A DNA stretch of 64,000 bases from Flavobacterium frigidarium DSM 17623 (GCF_000425505.1 NZ_AUDO01000009.1:1-64000); one strand, 5' to 3'. Shown: positions 1-7,341, numbered from the stretch's first letter. Made by a program: numbers and translations. The notes: generated by a model from the sequence alone, not told the origin.

Positions 1-298
1 ATTTTAGAATAATTCCCGCATCAGGAATGTCAAATTTCAAACAACAATCCACAAATGACAAGGATTCTTTTTGAATTGATTGCAAAACTTTAAATTTAAA
101 ATCGACACTATAACTACGGTTATTCCTAGGTGTTAATCCATCTTTACCATAATGATTATATAGCCTAACCCACTTTTTAACACTCGAAGGATGAACTTTC
201 TTTTTATTAGCTACAGACACACAGCAATTGTGCTGTTTGATAACTAATTCCACACATTCAAGTTTAAATGTGTAATCATACTTGACTTTTCTTTCCAT
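1..298 (-). CDS. IS3-family transposase OrfA-like protein, partial (runs off left edge)
   Basis: Reading inwards from an ATG at 298-296 on the minus strand, an open frame of 99 codons continues past the window edge. It starts MERKVKYDYTFKLECVELV and contains two helix-turn-helix-like segments (ANKKKVHPSSVKKWVRLY, then a YGKDGLTPRNNRSYS linker), typical of the N-terminal DNA-binding subunit (OrfA) of IS3/IS150-group transposases. The Trp-Val after the recognition helix and the DGLTPR linker are family hallmarks. The catalytic DDE part (OrfB) would lie outside the window, so completeness cannot be judged. The adjacent inverted repeat at 299-341 fits the left end of the same element. Confidence 0.85.
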   Translation of the reverse strand, partial: MERKVKYDYTFKLECVELVIKQHNCCVSVANKKKVHPSSVKKWVRLYNHYGKDGLTPRNNRSYSVDFKFKVLQSIQKESLSFVDCCLKFDIPDAGIILK

Positions 299-341
299 AA
301 AAATGCCCCCAAATAGTGTCTAACTTTTTGGGGGCAATGCA
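299..341 (-). mobile_element. Terminal inverted repeat region of the IS3-family element
   Basis: Read on the minus strand the segment begins TGCATTGCCCCCAAAAAGTT and continues AGACACTATTTGGGGGCA. This resembles ends of IS150-type elements (TG...TGCCCC..AAAAGTTAGACA). The block from 304 to 336 is itself an imperfect palindrome (TGCCCCCAAA at one side, TTTGGGGGCA at the other) and could form a hairpin protecting the transposase from outside transcription. The likely element boundary is near 341, directly abutting the terminator stem. The other end and the target duplication are outside the window. Confidence 0.65.
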
Positions 342-371
342 AAAGCGGTCGAGAGATCGCTTTTTTTATTT
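341..371 (+). terminator. Rho-independent terminator beyond the LytTR gene, at the IS boundary
   Basis: Stem AAAAGCGGTC / GATCGCTTTT (341-350 and 355-364, one G-T pair) with GAGA tetraloop, followed by a T run on the plus strand. On the minus strand the same stem is followed by a shorter TTTT, so it can also end the two-component transcript whose last stop is at 378. Confidence 0.6.
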
Positions 372-377
372 TATAAT

Positions 378-1052
378 TTACGAAAACAAATCTTGCTTCA
401 CTTTATCATAGTAACTGTCACTCACAGGAATAATTAGGTCTGACAGTAGTAAGTCTCTTCCCTTTAAACCAGTTACTTTATTTTTATTTACTATGTAAGA
501 ACGATGCACACGTATAAATTGATTTGGGTCTAGCGTTTTCTCTAATGATTTGAGCGTTTGATAACTCATTATCTTTCTTCCATTGCTGTAGAAGTTGACA
601 TATTCACTGTCGCTTTCAATATGAGTAATATCAGCCAACTTTAATTTAAAGAAATCATATCCCGATTTAATAGTTAGTGTATCACTGGCTATTAATTGTG
701 GTTGTTCACTTTTAATTTTTTGAACAGCTTGTAAAAAGCGCTGAAAAGCAATTGGTTTTAATAAATAATCAATGGCATTGAGTTCAAATCCCTCTAATGC
801 ATATTCAGAGTAAGCAGTAGTAAAAATAATCTTAGTCGAAGCTGGAATTAGCTTAGCAAAGTCTGTTCCTTTAATTTCAGGCATTTGAATATCTAAAAAA
901 ACAATTTGGATTGCTCCTTTTTTAAGAATAGTCATAGCATCTAGCGGATTCTCAAACGAACCTACCAATTCCAAAAAAAATACCTTGCTAACATAATTTT
1001 TTAAAAGTTCCCTAGCGAGTTCTTCATCATCAATTATAACACATTTATACAT
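378..1052 (-). CDS. LytTR-family response regulator
   Basis: A 224-residue cytoplasmic response regulator. The receiver domain (about 1-118) has the acidic pair D8/D9, phosphoacceptor D54 (VFLDIQMPE) and the conserved Lys in YLLKPIAF. The C-terminal LytTR DNA-binding domain (about 122-224) has the typical IESDSEYVNFYSNG and FIRVHRSYIVNK segments. The family binds pairs of roughly 9-10-bp direct repeats on one DNA face. It overlaps the upstream histidine kinase gene by 8 bp (translational coupling), so this is its cognate partner. Likely targets are the repeat pairs at 2152-2182 and 3959-3989. The assignment is firm; the stimulus is unknown. Confidence 0.95.
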   Translation of the reverse strand: MYKCVIIDDEELARELLKNYVSKVFFLELVGSFENPLDAMTILKKGAIQIVFLDIQMPEIKGTDFAKLIPASTKIIFTTAYSEYALEGFELNAIDYLLKPIAFQRFLQAVQKIKSEQPQLIASDTLTIKSGYDFFKLKLADITHIESDSEYVNFYSNGRKIMSYQTLKSLEKTLDPNQFIRVHRSYIVNKNKVTGLKGRDLLLSDLIIPVSDSYYDKVKQDLFS

Positions 1053-2061
1053 TCAGCTCCATTTTTAATTCCACATTAAAGGTATTACTATTTTCAGTAA
1101 TCCCTAGCGAATGTGCCTCTGGATATAATAATAAAAGTCTCTTTTTTACATTTGGAATTCCAATTCCTCCTACGCCATCCTTTACTATAGGTCCTTTTTT
1201 AAAGGTATTTTCGATCGAAAATAAAACAGATGTCGAAGTCGAATGAATCCTTATTGCAATAGATGATTCTTCAATGTTTTGAATATTACTATGTTTGAAT
1301 GCATTCTCTACAAAAGGGATAAGCAGCATGGGAGCGATTTGCAATTTTGGATCTTCTATAGTAAAAGAGGTCGTTATGGGGTATTCTTTACTACTCTTCA
1401 ATATGAATAGTTGAATAAAATCTTCTATATATGTTACCTCTTTTTCTATTGCAATCACTGGTTTTTCGCAATCGTACAAAACATAGCGCAGCATATCCGA
1501 TAGATACAAAATACTCTGCTGTGCCTTAGCTGAATCAATCATCGAAAGCGAATAGATATTATTTAAAGAGTTAAATAAAAAATGCGGATTGATCTGTGAT
1601 TTTAAAAATTTAAGTTCGCTTTCTATCATTTCAGATTTACTAATTATTAAAGCCTCCTCCTTTTTTTGAGCGAAGGCAAATGTTTCTAAAAAAGTAGCAA
1701 ATACATAAGAAACAGTAATTAAAAGCAAATTAATAAATATAGGGCTAGGAAGCATTTTATCCCCTCTTCCAGGTGGTGGTGGCATGCCCATTCCCCCGTG
1801 AGGCCTTATCATAATCGAAGAAATGAAAGCAGCAATAAATACTAAAACTACTGAATACAGTACAAATTGAAGATGCTTTTTATTGAAAAGAAGTTTGGGT
1901 GCCAAAACATATATTAAAACCACAATAAGAATTGCTTGACAGCTATAAGCCAGTACATTCTCTATTAAAAATTGGGTGATGTCTTTTTGGTTTAAACCAA
2001 TAATAATCAAAACTAACAACCATAATATAAGCTGAAAGATAACGCGAGTAATTTTATTCAT
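1045..2061 (-). CDS. LytS-type sensor histidine kinase (His_kinase, PF06580 class)
   Basis: A 338-residue membrane kinase with four predicted transmembrane helices (about 8-23, 38-55, 64-84, 107-128) followed by the His_kinase domain. The phosphoacceptor is H160 in INPHFLFNSLNNIYSL, and the N-box follows later as LLIPFVENAFKHS, then the GIGIPNVKKRL glycine box. There is no separate extracellular sensor domain. The only sizeable periplasmic loop, between helices 3 and 4, is the unusual HGGMGMPPPPGRGDKM, so the sensor is probably intramembrane or this loop. It is translated before and coupled to the LytTR regulator, and is divergent from the cotH-like gene. Confidence 0.93.
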   Translation of the reverse strand: MNKITRVIFQLILWLLVLIIIGLNQKDITQFLIENVLAYSCQAILIVVLIYVLAPKLLFNKKHLQFVLYSVVLVFIAAFISSIMIRPHGGMGMPPPPGRGDKMLPSPIFINLLLITVSYVFATFLETFAFAQKKEEALIISKSEMIESELKFLKSQINPHFLFNSLNNIYSLSMIDSAKAQQSILYLSDMLRYVLYDCEKPVIAIEKEVTYIEDFIQLFILKSSKEYPITTSFTIEDPKLQIAPMLLIPFVENAFKHSNIQNIEESSIAIRIHSTSTSVLFSIENTFKKGPIVKDGVGGIGIPNVKKRLLLLYPEAHSLGITENSNTFNVELKMELNV

Positions 2062-2151
2062 AGTACAAATAAATAAAATTAAAATTAATCAAATCTTGAA
2101 AACGCCACTTTTTACCTCTTTAAAAGGATTGTTTACAGAATGGCAAGTATG

Positions 2152-2218
2152 ACTCACAGATTACTTTCATGCATTCACTGAAAAAAAATAATACACTTTT
2201 ATAATTTGTTCAAATTTG
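2152..2218 (+). promoter_or_regulatory. Predicted LytTR-controlled promoter of the cotH-like gene
   Basis: An imperfect repeat pair ACTCACAGAT (2152-2161) and ATTCACTGAA (2173-2182) is offset by 21 bp. Exactly 28 bp after the second copy comes CAAATTTG (2211-2218), a near match to the TAnnTTTG -7 box, 28 bp before the ATG at 2247. The EF-hand operon promoter has the same arrangement with the same distances. Repeat pairs offset by two helical turns are the typical LytTR-regulator target, and such a regulator is encoded next door. Binding itself is inferred. Confidence 0.65.
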
Positions 2219-2246
2219 CAAGCAACAGTAAAATTAAAATACAATT

Positions 2247-3641
2247 ATGAAAAAGTTAAATATTCTGATTTTAGCAACGCTTCAACTGTTTTTAATCACT
2301 TCTTGCTCAAAAGAGGAGTCTAGCATTGATGAGGTCGAAGAAGTAGAAGTTGATGATTCCGTTTTTGAAATTCCTGATTGGACCACAGAAACCCACAGTA
2401 AAAAAGCAGACCCAAACTTTGAAGAAGTATTTGCAGACAATACTGTAAAAAGATTAGATATTGTAATAACTAGTACACGCTGGAAAAAAATGATTGCCGA
2501 TATGACTGCTACATATGGTACTTTTGGTACAAGTTCAGGAGGTCCTGGTCTAACATCATCAGACGAAGATCCTTTAATGGTTCCTGCCGAGGTATTCTAT
2601 AAGGGAAAAGAATGGTACCGTGTGGGTGTTCGTTTCAAAGGGAATTCCAGCTTGCAGTCTACCTGGTCTAGCGGAAACTTGAAATTATCTTTTAAATTAG
2701 ATTTTGACGAATACGAAGATACCTATCCTCAAATAGATAATCAGCGTTTTTACGGTTTTAAAAAATTAAGCTTAAAAAACAACTATAATGATAAATCGAT
2801 GTTACGTGAAAAAGTAGCAACCGATATTTTTAGAGCTTCAGGTTTAGTAAGTTCACATGCTGCTATTTATGAGGTTTATGTAGATCATGGCGACGGACCA
2901 ACTTATTTTGGAGTGTATACCTTAGTTGAAGAGGTAGATGATACGTTGATAGATGAATTTTCAAATAATGACGGTAATTTATACAAACCAGACGGTGCTG
3001 GAGCTAGTTTTGCTGACGGAAGTTTTACAAAGGATGTATTTGTTAAGAAAACAAATGAAGACGCTGCAGATTATAGCGATATTCAAAATTTGTTTACGGC
3101 TTTACATGCTAGTAATAGAACAACTGATGCCGCGGCTTGGAGAGCGAATCTAGAATCAGTATTTGACACAGATACATTTTTAAAATATTTAGCTGTCAAT
3201 ACGGTAATTCAAAACTGGGATACGTACGGAAGAATGACACACAATTATTTTTTATATAATAATCCAGACACCAAAAAATTATCGTGGATACCATGGGATA
3301 ATAATGAAGCATTGCAAACAGGGAATCAAGGCGGCTCCTATGCTCTAAATTTCTCAGGCCTAAGCACTACGTCATGGCCATTGATAGGATATTTGTATAA
3401 TGATGCAACCTATAAAGCGAAGTATGATGTATATGTAAAAAGTGTCATTGATAACGCTTTTAATGAAAATACTATGAAAGCTACTTATGCAAGTTATGGA
3501 GCACTTGTAAAACCGTATGCAATAAAAGAGGTTAAAGGGTATACTTTTTTAAATAGCACTGCTGAATTTCAAACAGCAATAGATGCGTTAAGCACTCATG
3601 TTACTGCTCGTACTAATGCTGTGAACAGTTATTTAAAATAA
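2247..3641 (+). CDS. CotH-like (spore-coat kinase fold) secreted lipoprotein
   Basis: 464 residues beginning with a lipoprotein signal (LQLFLITSC, lipid-modified Cys 20), so the protein is exported and membrane anchored. The body matches the CotH family: VGVRFKGNSSLQS, a K-rich strand then NNYNDKSMLREKVATDIF, GVYTLVEEVDD, GNLYKPDG, and the metal-binding-like WDTYGRMTHNYFLY followed by WIPWDNNEAL. CotH proteins of spore formers are atypical protein kinases. In Bacteroidota the family is common on the cell surface and its substrates are unknown. It is monocistronic, with a terminator at 3758-3789, and is divergent from the two-component genes. Kinase activity is not provable from sequence. Confidence 0.9.
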   Translation: MKKLNILILATLQLFLITSCSKEESSIDEVEEVEVDDSVFEIPDWTTETHSKKADPNFEEVFADNTVKRLDIVITSTRWKKMIADMTATYGTFGTSSGGPGLTSSDEDPLMVPAEVFYKGKEWYRVGVRFKGNSSLQSTWSSGNLKLSFKLDFDEYEDTYPQIDNQRFYGFKKLSLKNNYNDKSMLREKVATDIFRASGLVSSHAAIYEVYVDHGDGPTYFGVYTLVEEVDDTLIDEFSNNDGNLYKPDGAGASFADGSFTKDVFVKKTNEDAADYSDIQNLFTALHASNRTTDAAAWRANLESVFDTDTFLKYLAVNTVIQNWDTYGRMTHNYFLYNNPDTKKLSWIPWDNNEALQTGNQGGSYALNFSGLSTTSWPLIGYLYNDATYKAKYDVYVKSVIDNAFNENTMKATYASYGALVKPYAIKEVKGYTFLNSTAEFQTAIDALSTHVTARTNAVNSYLK

Positions 3642-3757
3642 AAAAAGAACGTGTGAACTAATTTCTGTACCACTTACGGATAAAGGATTGTTTGCGTTTT
3701 AAAAATACTTTTTTTGTTAGTTGTTGTAATTCACGTTGCAATTGTATTAATAAAACT

Positions 3758-3789
3758 AAAGGCGAAGGATATCCAACTTCGCCTTTTTT
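3758..3789 (+). terminator. Rho-independent terminator of the cotH-like gene
   Basis: Stem AAAGGCGAAG / CTTCGCCTTT with a 9-nt loop followed by six or more T residues, about 115 bp after the cotH stop codon. Confidence 0.8.
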
Positions 3790-3955
3790 ATTTTATAACT
3801 ACCTTAATTTTTAAATGAGATTTTAATTGAACAGTGCTCATTTTAGTGTCAACTAAAACAAAAACATCATTATTATAAAACAACAATCAAGCAATTTATA
3901 AATCCTTAAAACACTAAAACAGTTATTTGTAACAACGCATTATTTGATAGAATAT

Positions 3956-4025
3956 ACTATTCACTGAATAGTATTCCTCATTCGCTGAATACCCAAAAAT
4001 CCTTTCAATTATTAGTGCAAATTTG
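3956..4025 (+). promoter_or_regulatory. Predicted LytTR-controlled promoter of the EF-hand/YHYH/MORN/SCO operon
   Basis: Two near-identical boxes ATTCACTGAA (3959-3968) and ATTCGCTGAA (3980-3989) are offset by 21 bp. The first lies inside the perfect palindrome ACTATTCA-C-TGAATAGT (3956-3972). CAAATTTG (4018-4025) begins 28 bp after the second box and 39 bp before the ATG at 4057. Box sequence, box offset and box-to-CAAATTTG distance equal those in front of the cotH-like gene, which is strong sequence evidence for common control. Confidence 0.7.
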
Positions 4026-4056
4026 TACTCAATAACAATCACTAATTCAAAATATC

Positions 4057-4335
4057 ATGAAAAACAAAATAATGTACAGCGCCATTGCACTTATAGCAAC
4101 AGTAACTATTGGATATGCTCAACCACCACAAGGTGAAGAAGGAAAAAAACCACCTACTACAGAAGAGCTAATGAAACAAATGGATGCTGATAAAGATGGT
4201 AAACTTTCTAAGAAAGAAGTTAAAGGCCCTTTGAAAGATGATTTTACCAAAATAGATTTAGACAAAGATGGCTACATAACTGCTGAAGAATTGAAAAAAG
4301 CACCTAAGCCAGAAAGAAGAAAAGAGAGAAAGTAA
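4057..4335 (+). CDS. Small exported EF-hand calcium-binding protein
   Basis: 92 residues: a cleavable signal peptide (cleavage near Y20-A21-Q22), a Pro/Gly/Glu-rich linker, then two canonical 12-residue EF-hand loops, D43-x-D45-x-D47-G...E54 and D67-x-D69-x-D71-G...E78, and a basic tail (KPERRKERK). Both loops keep all Ca2+ ligands, so calcium binding is likely; the location is periplasm or outer surface. It is the first gene of a four-gene operon, with the next start codon 3 nt after its stop. Such proteins may buffer or sense Ca2+; the partner is unknown. The promoter carries the repeat pair at 3956-4025. Confidence 0.88.
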   Translation: MKNKIMYSAIALIATVTIGYAQPPQGEEGKKPPTTEELMKQMDADKDGKLSKKEVKGPLKDDFTKIDLDKDGYITAEELKKAPKPERRKERK

Positions 4336-4338
4336 AAA

Positions 4339-5103
4339 ATGAAAAATACAAACAATCAACATTGGGCTATCCTGCTTTTGTCCTTTGCAAGTTTAACTTC
4401 TTGCAGCAGTTCATCATCTCAGGATGACACTACAGAGGAATCAGGTAGTGCTACAGTTCCTACAGTGTTCAGTTCTAGCTACAAATCTGCAGTTACTTTA
4501 TCTTCTGACGGAACATCGGTAACTATGAAATCAAACGGAACTCCGGATCACGTTACTCCATACTGGGGAGAAGGGAATACTTTGTATGAAGCACAAACCA
4601 CAGGTCAAACGGTAAATCCAGGAACGTTACAAGCCCAAGTTTTTGTAATGACGATACCTTTGAATCCCATAGCTGCAACTACAAAGGAGGAAACTTCCTT
4701 AGGACCTATAGGTATGGCATTAAATGGTGTTGCTATTTACAATGATAGAGAAGGTGGAAATGTACCTGTAGACGCAGGAACATTGACCTCATTTGATAGA
4801 GCTGGAGCACATAGTGGTCCTGGCGGATTATATCATTATCATTTTAATGGTGATTTTACATCAGATGATGATGCCAAGTTGATCGGGTGGTTACGAGACG
4901 GTTTTCCTATCTATGGTCGTCAAGACACAAACGGAACCTATCCTTCAGACCTCGACACTAATGGTGGCCATATAGGTGCCACAGCAGAATATCCTGATGG
5001 AATTTATCATTATCATTGCTCAAATGTTAATTATATGAATTCAGGTTTTTACGTATTAAAAGCAGGAAGTTATTATGGTACGAAAGGAACATTTACTTTT
5101 TAA
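4339..5103 (+). CDS. YHYH-domain lipoprotein
   Basis: 254 residues. The lipoprotein signal ends at C22 (SLTSC), followed by a Ser/acidic tether. The YHYH domain (about 60-250) carries two copies of the name-giving motif, YHYH at 165-168 (GGLYHYHFNG) and at 223-226 (GIYHYHCSN), plus a DGFPIYG segment. The paired His residues suggest metal binding, but the family has no established biochemical role. It follows the EF-hand gene after 3 nt and overlaps the next gene by 29 bp, so the genes are almost certainly co-transcribed. Family assignment is secure; function is inferred only loosely. Confidence 0.88.
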   Translation: MKNTNNQHWAILLLSFASLTSCSSSSSQDDTTEESGSATVPTVFSSSYKSAVTLSSDGTSVTMKSNGTPDHVTPYWGEGNTLYEAQTTGQTVNPGTLQAQVFVMTIPLNPIAATTKEETSLGPIGMALNGVAIYNDREGGNVPVDAGTLTSFDRAGAHSGPGGLYHYHFNGDFTSDDDAKLIGWLRDGFPIYGRQDTNGTYPSDLDTNGGHIGATAEYPDGIYHYHCSNVNYMNSGFYVLKAGSYYGTKGTFTF

Positions 5104-5725
5104 AATTATTGGCATAGTACTTATTACACTTTGTTCAGCGTGTTTTAATAGATCAGTAAAAGAGGAGGTCATAAAACCGTCCTCTTTTGTTGTTGTTAAA
5201 ACTAAAAGCACATTAGATACTATTACATTAGAAAACAAAAAATTGCGCCTTGACAACGGAGTTTATTATCTACATAATGTTGCCTATACAGGTTATATTA
5301 AGGAGATGCACAATGCTACTCAAATAAAAAATGTTTTTCTTTTTCGAAAAGGCAAGCAAGATGGCATCTCAAAAAGCTATTACAACAGTGGGCAGTTAAT
5401 GGATAGTCGAAATTACAAGAACGGTAAAGCATATGGAAGGCATTACGGATTTTGGGAAAACGGAAATCAAAAATACGACTTCATTTATTTCAACGATAAA
5501 CGTGAAGGACTGCAAAAACAATGGTATGAATCTGGCAGTAGGTATGCTTATTTGAATTTTAAAAACGATGCAGAAGATGGCATGCAAAAAGCTTGGCGCC
5601 AAAATGGAAAACCATACATTAATTATCAAGCAAAAGAGGGTCACCGTTACGGTTTACAAAAATCTAATTTGTGCTACACCCTACTAGACGGAAAATTAAA
5701 ATTACCTACAAATGAAAGTAAATAA
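5075..5725 (+). CDS. MORN-repeat (YwqK-like) lipoprotein
   Basis: 216 residues. The N-terminus is a lipoprotein signal (GIVLITLCSAC), which fixes the start at 5075 even though it lies inside the 3' end of the YHYH gene (29-bp overlap in another frame). The body has tandem MORN_2-type repeats of about 22 residues (GKQDGISKSYYNSGQLMDS, GKAYGRHYGFWENGNQ, DKREGLQKQWYESGS, DAEDGMQKAWRQNGKPY). Databases often call this family an antitoxin (YwqK), but no toxin gene is nearby and the protein is exported, so that label is doubtful. The next gene starts 14 bp before its stop. Confidence 0.85.
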   Translation: MVRKEHLLFKIIGIVLITLCSACFNRSVKEEVIKPSSFVVVKTKSTLDTITLENKKLRLDNGVYYLHNVAYTGYIKEMHNATQIKNVFLFRKGKQDGISKSYYNSGQLMDSRNYKNGKAYGRHYGFWENGNQKYDFIYFNDKREGLQKQWYESGSRYAYLNFKNDAEDGMQKAWRQNGKPYINYQAKEGHRYGLQKSNLCYTLLDGKLKLPTNESK

Positions 5726-6344
5726 ACTGATTCTACTAATATTCGCCGCTGTATTATTCTCTTGCCAGAATAAAGAGCAGCTGAGAAAATTGCCTTACTA
5801 CAACACTTCAACTTTTACTCCAGTTTGGGAATTGCCTGAGGATGGCTCTTTTCATTCGATTAGAGATTTTAAATTAATTGATCAACAAGGGAAAGCCTTT
5901 ACCGCTGATAGTCTAAAAGGCAAAATATGTGTAGTTGATTTTTTCTTTACCTCTTGTCCTGGAATTTGCCCAAAAATGGCTAAAAACATGACTACTTTGC
6001 AAAACGACTTTCTTAATGATGATGCCGTATTATTAATTTCTCATTCTGTGACTCCAGAACAAGATAGTGTAGCTACACTAGTACAATATGCTAAAAAAAA
6101 TAATGTAAGTTATAATAAATGGAAACTGCTCACCGGTGAAAAGGAAGAAATTTACAATTTGGGAAGAAAATTTTATTTTGTCGAAGAAGACTTAGGAGAA
6201 AACAAAGATGCTTCCATCTTCTTGCATACCGAAAATTTTGTCTTAATAGATAAAAACAAGATTATTAGAGGAATCTATAATAGCTTAGACCCAACGAGCA
6301 TGCTATCATTAAAAGAAGATATCAAGGTACTCGAGCAAGAATAA
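5712..6344 (+). CDS. SCO1/SenC family lipoprotein (thioredoxin-like, copper chaperone type)
   Basis: 210 residues with a lipoprotein signal (VLFSC, Cys 18) and a thioredoxin-fold domain bearing the SCO copper/redox motif C82-PGI-C86 (FTSCPGICPKM) and the distal H172 (LHTENF). SCO proteins deliver copper to, or reduce cysteines of, the CuA site of cytochrome c oxidase in the periplasm. All three copper ligands are present. It is the last gene of the EF-hand operon, overlaps the MORN gene by 14 bp, and is followed by a strong bidirectional terminator. The operon context (EF-hand, YHYH) hints at a metal-related envelope role other than standard oxidase assembly. Confidence 0.92.
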   Translation: MKVNKLILLIFAAVLFSCQNKEQLRKLPYYNTSTFTPVWELPEDGSFHSIRDFKLIDQQGKAFTADSLKGKICVVDFFFTSCPGICPKMAKNMTTLQNDFLNDDAVLLISHSVTPEQDSVATLVQYAKKNNVSYNKWKLLTGEKEEIYNLGRKFYFVEEDLGENKDASIFLHTENFVLIDKNKIIRGIYNSLDPTSMLSLKEDIKVLEQE

Positions 6345-6383
6345 ATACTATTATTAAAAGCAGCACAAGACTTAATTAAATAG

Positions 6384-6417
6384 AAAAAGGGGACAATTTA
6401 CATTGTCCCCTTTTTTT
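6384..6417. terminator. Strong bidirectional terminator between SCO and RRM genes
   Basis: A perfect stem AAAAAGGGGACAAT / ATTGTCCCCTTTTT with a TTAC loop. It has T runs on both strands and serves the converging SCO operon (plus) and RRM gene (minus). Confidence 0.9.
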
Positions 6418-6436
6418 ATAGTTGTAAAAAAGAATA

Positions 6437-6793
6437 TTAATATCCTCCTCTGTTTCCACCACCACGGTTATCTCCACCACGGCTGTTTCCACCATAACCA
6501 CCACGAGAGTCTCCTCCACGGTTGTTATTAAAACTTCTTCTTTCTCCTTCTGGTTTTGGCTCAGATTTGTTAACCACAATTGCACGTCCTTGAACAGTCG
6601 CTCCGTTCAATTCGTCAATAGCTTTTTGAGCGTCGTCGTCATTTGGCATCTCAACAAAACCAAATCCTTTACTTCTTCCTGTAAATTTATCCGTGATAAT
6701 TTTAACTGAATCAACTGCTCCGTAAGCCTCGAAAGACTCTCTTAAATCTGCTTCCTCAATACTGAATGGAAGGCTTCCAACAAAAATATTCAT
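6437..6793 (-). CDS. Single-RRM RNA-binding protein with RGG tail
   Basis: 118 residues: one RNA recognition motif (about 1-80) with RNP2 MNIFVGSLPF at the very N-terminus and RNP1 RSKGFGFVEM around residue 40-50. A Gly/Arg/Asn-rich tail with repeated RGG/RGGY units follows. Such proteins in cyanobacteria and Bacteroidota bind single-stranded RNA and are often cold- or stress-related. It is monocistronic. Its promoter (TTG-N18-TACATTTG) is at 6819-6847, giving a short leader of a few tens of nucleotides. The low-complexity tail may promote condensation, but this is an inference. Confidence 0.93.
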   Translation of the reverse strand: MNIFVGSLPFSIEEADLRESFEAYGAVDSVKIITDKFTGRSKGFGFVEMPNDDDAQKAIDELNGATVQGRAIVVNKSEPKPEGERRSFNNNRGGDSRGGYGGNSRGGDNRGGGNRGGY

Positions 6794-6818
6794 ATGTACT
6801 TATTTATAATAATTGCAA

Positions 6819-6847
6819 CAAATGTAATCTTATTTTTTTCTAATCAA
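6819..6847 (-). promoter_or_regulatory. Promoter of the RRM gene
   Basis: On the minus strand TTG (6847-6845), an 18-bp spacer and TACATTTG (6826-6819) form a near-perfect Bacteroidota promoter, 26 bp upstream of the start codon. Confidence 0.65.
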
Positions 6848-7282
6848 CTATAAATTAGCTTATTTATGTTTTTATTTTGATTTGAAACGCTTTTTAACAC
6901 AACATACTGACTATGCAAGTACTAGAATAAACTTGAAGCACTGTTAAATCCTTGATACTGTAGCTGATAACTTAATCTAATAGCTAATGATAATGCAATT
7001 ATTTACCAGAAATAAGACACGAAATCTAAACTTTTTCTCATAGATAAGAAACAATGAATTTTGAAATTTACATCAATTCTTAAATTCATCATCAACTTTA
7101 AATTTAAAACATCAATTCACAACCATAATTACACGTTCTTTTATTGTATAATTATTCGATAGAAAGGACAGCAAATTATTAAAAAGCAGCGTTTTACCAC
7201 AATTTATTGATGCGCAAATTGCACTTAAAGCACATTCGATAAAATATTAATTAGGAGCTAGTTAATTTTTAAATAAAAAGAT
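6848..7282. other. Intergenic AT-rich region upstream of rpsP
   Basis: No convincing coding frame was found on either strand. The sequence is AT-rich with many stops. It may contain further promoter elements or a small RNA, but no conserved structure was recognised. Confidence 0.4.
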
Positions 7283-7341
7283 TATCTTTGCACCCTTAAT
7301 TAATCGAGGTCGAGTACCTCAAAATTTAATCATACAAGATT
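7283..7341 (+). promoter_or_regulatory. rpsP promoter and short leader hairpin
   Basis: A -7 box TATCTTTG (7283-7290) implies transcription from about 7297. The 45-nt leader contains a compact hairpin GAGGT-CGAGT-ACCTC (7306-7320) just upstream of the start codon. A ribosomal-protein leader motif in front of bS16 has been described for Flavobacteria. This hairpin is in the right place for it, but I could not run a covariance model. Confidence 0.5.

Larger units (their letters stand above)
3642..4056. other. Intergenic region between cotH-like gene and EF-hand operon
   Basis: About 415 bp without a convincing reading frame. It holds the cotH terminator (3758-3789), an AT-rich stretch, and the repeat-pair promoter of the next operon (3956-4025). 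Nothing else was recognised. Confidence 0.6.

Noticed and set aside
5075-5725. Toxin-antitoxin system suggested by the YwqK label of MORN proteins (also 58428-58775)
   Set aside because: Both proteins have export signals and no toxin gene is adjacent; the name is a transferred label.
6376-6585. Open frame on the minus strand across the RRM tail and terminator
   Set aside because: It overlaps the Gly-rich tail of the RRM protein in another frame and runs through a strong terminator; its low-complexity sequence is a shadow of the RGG repeats.
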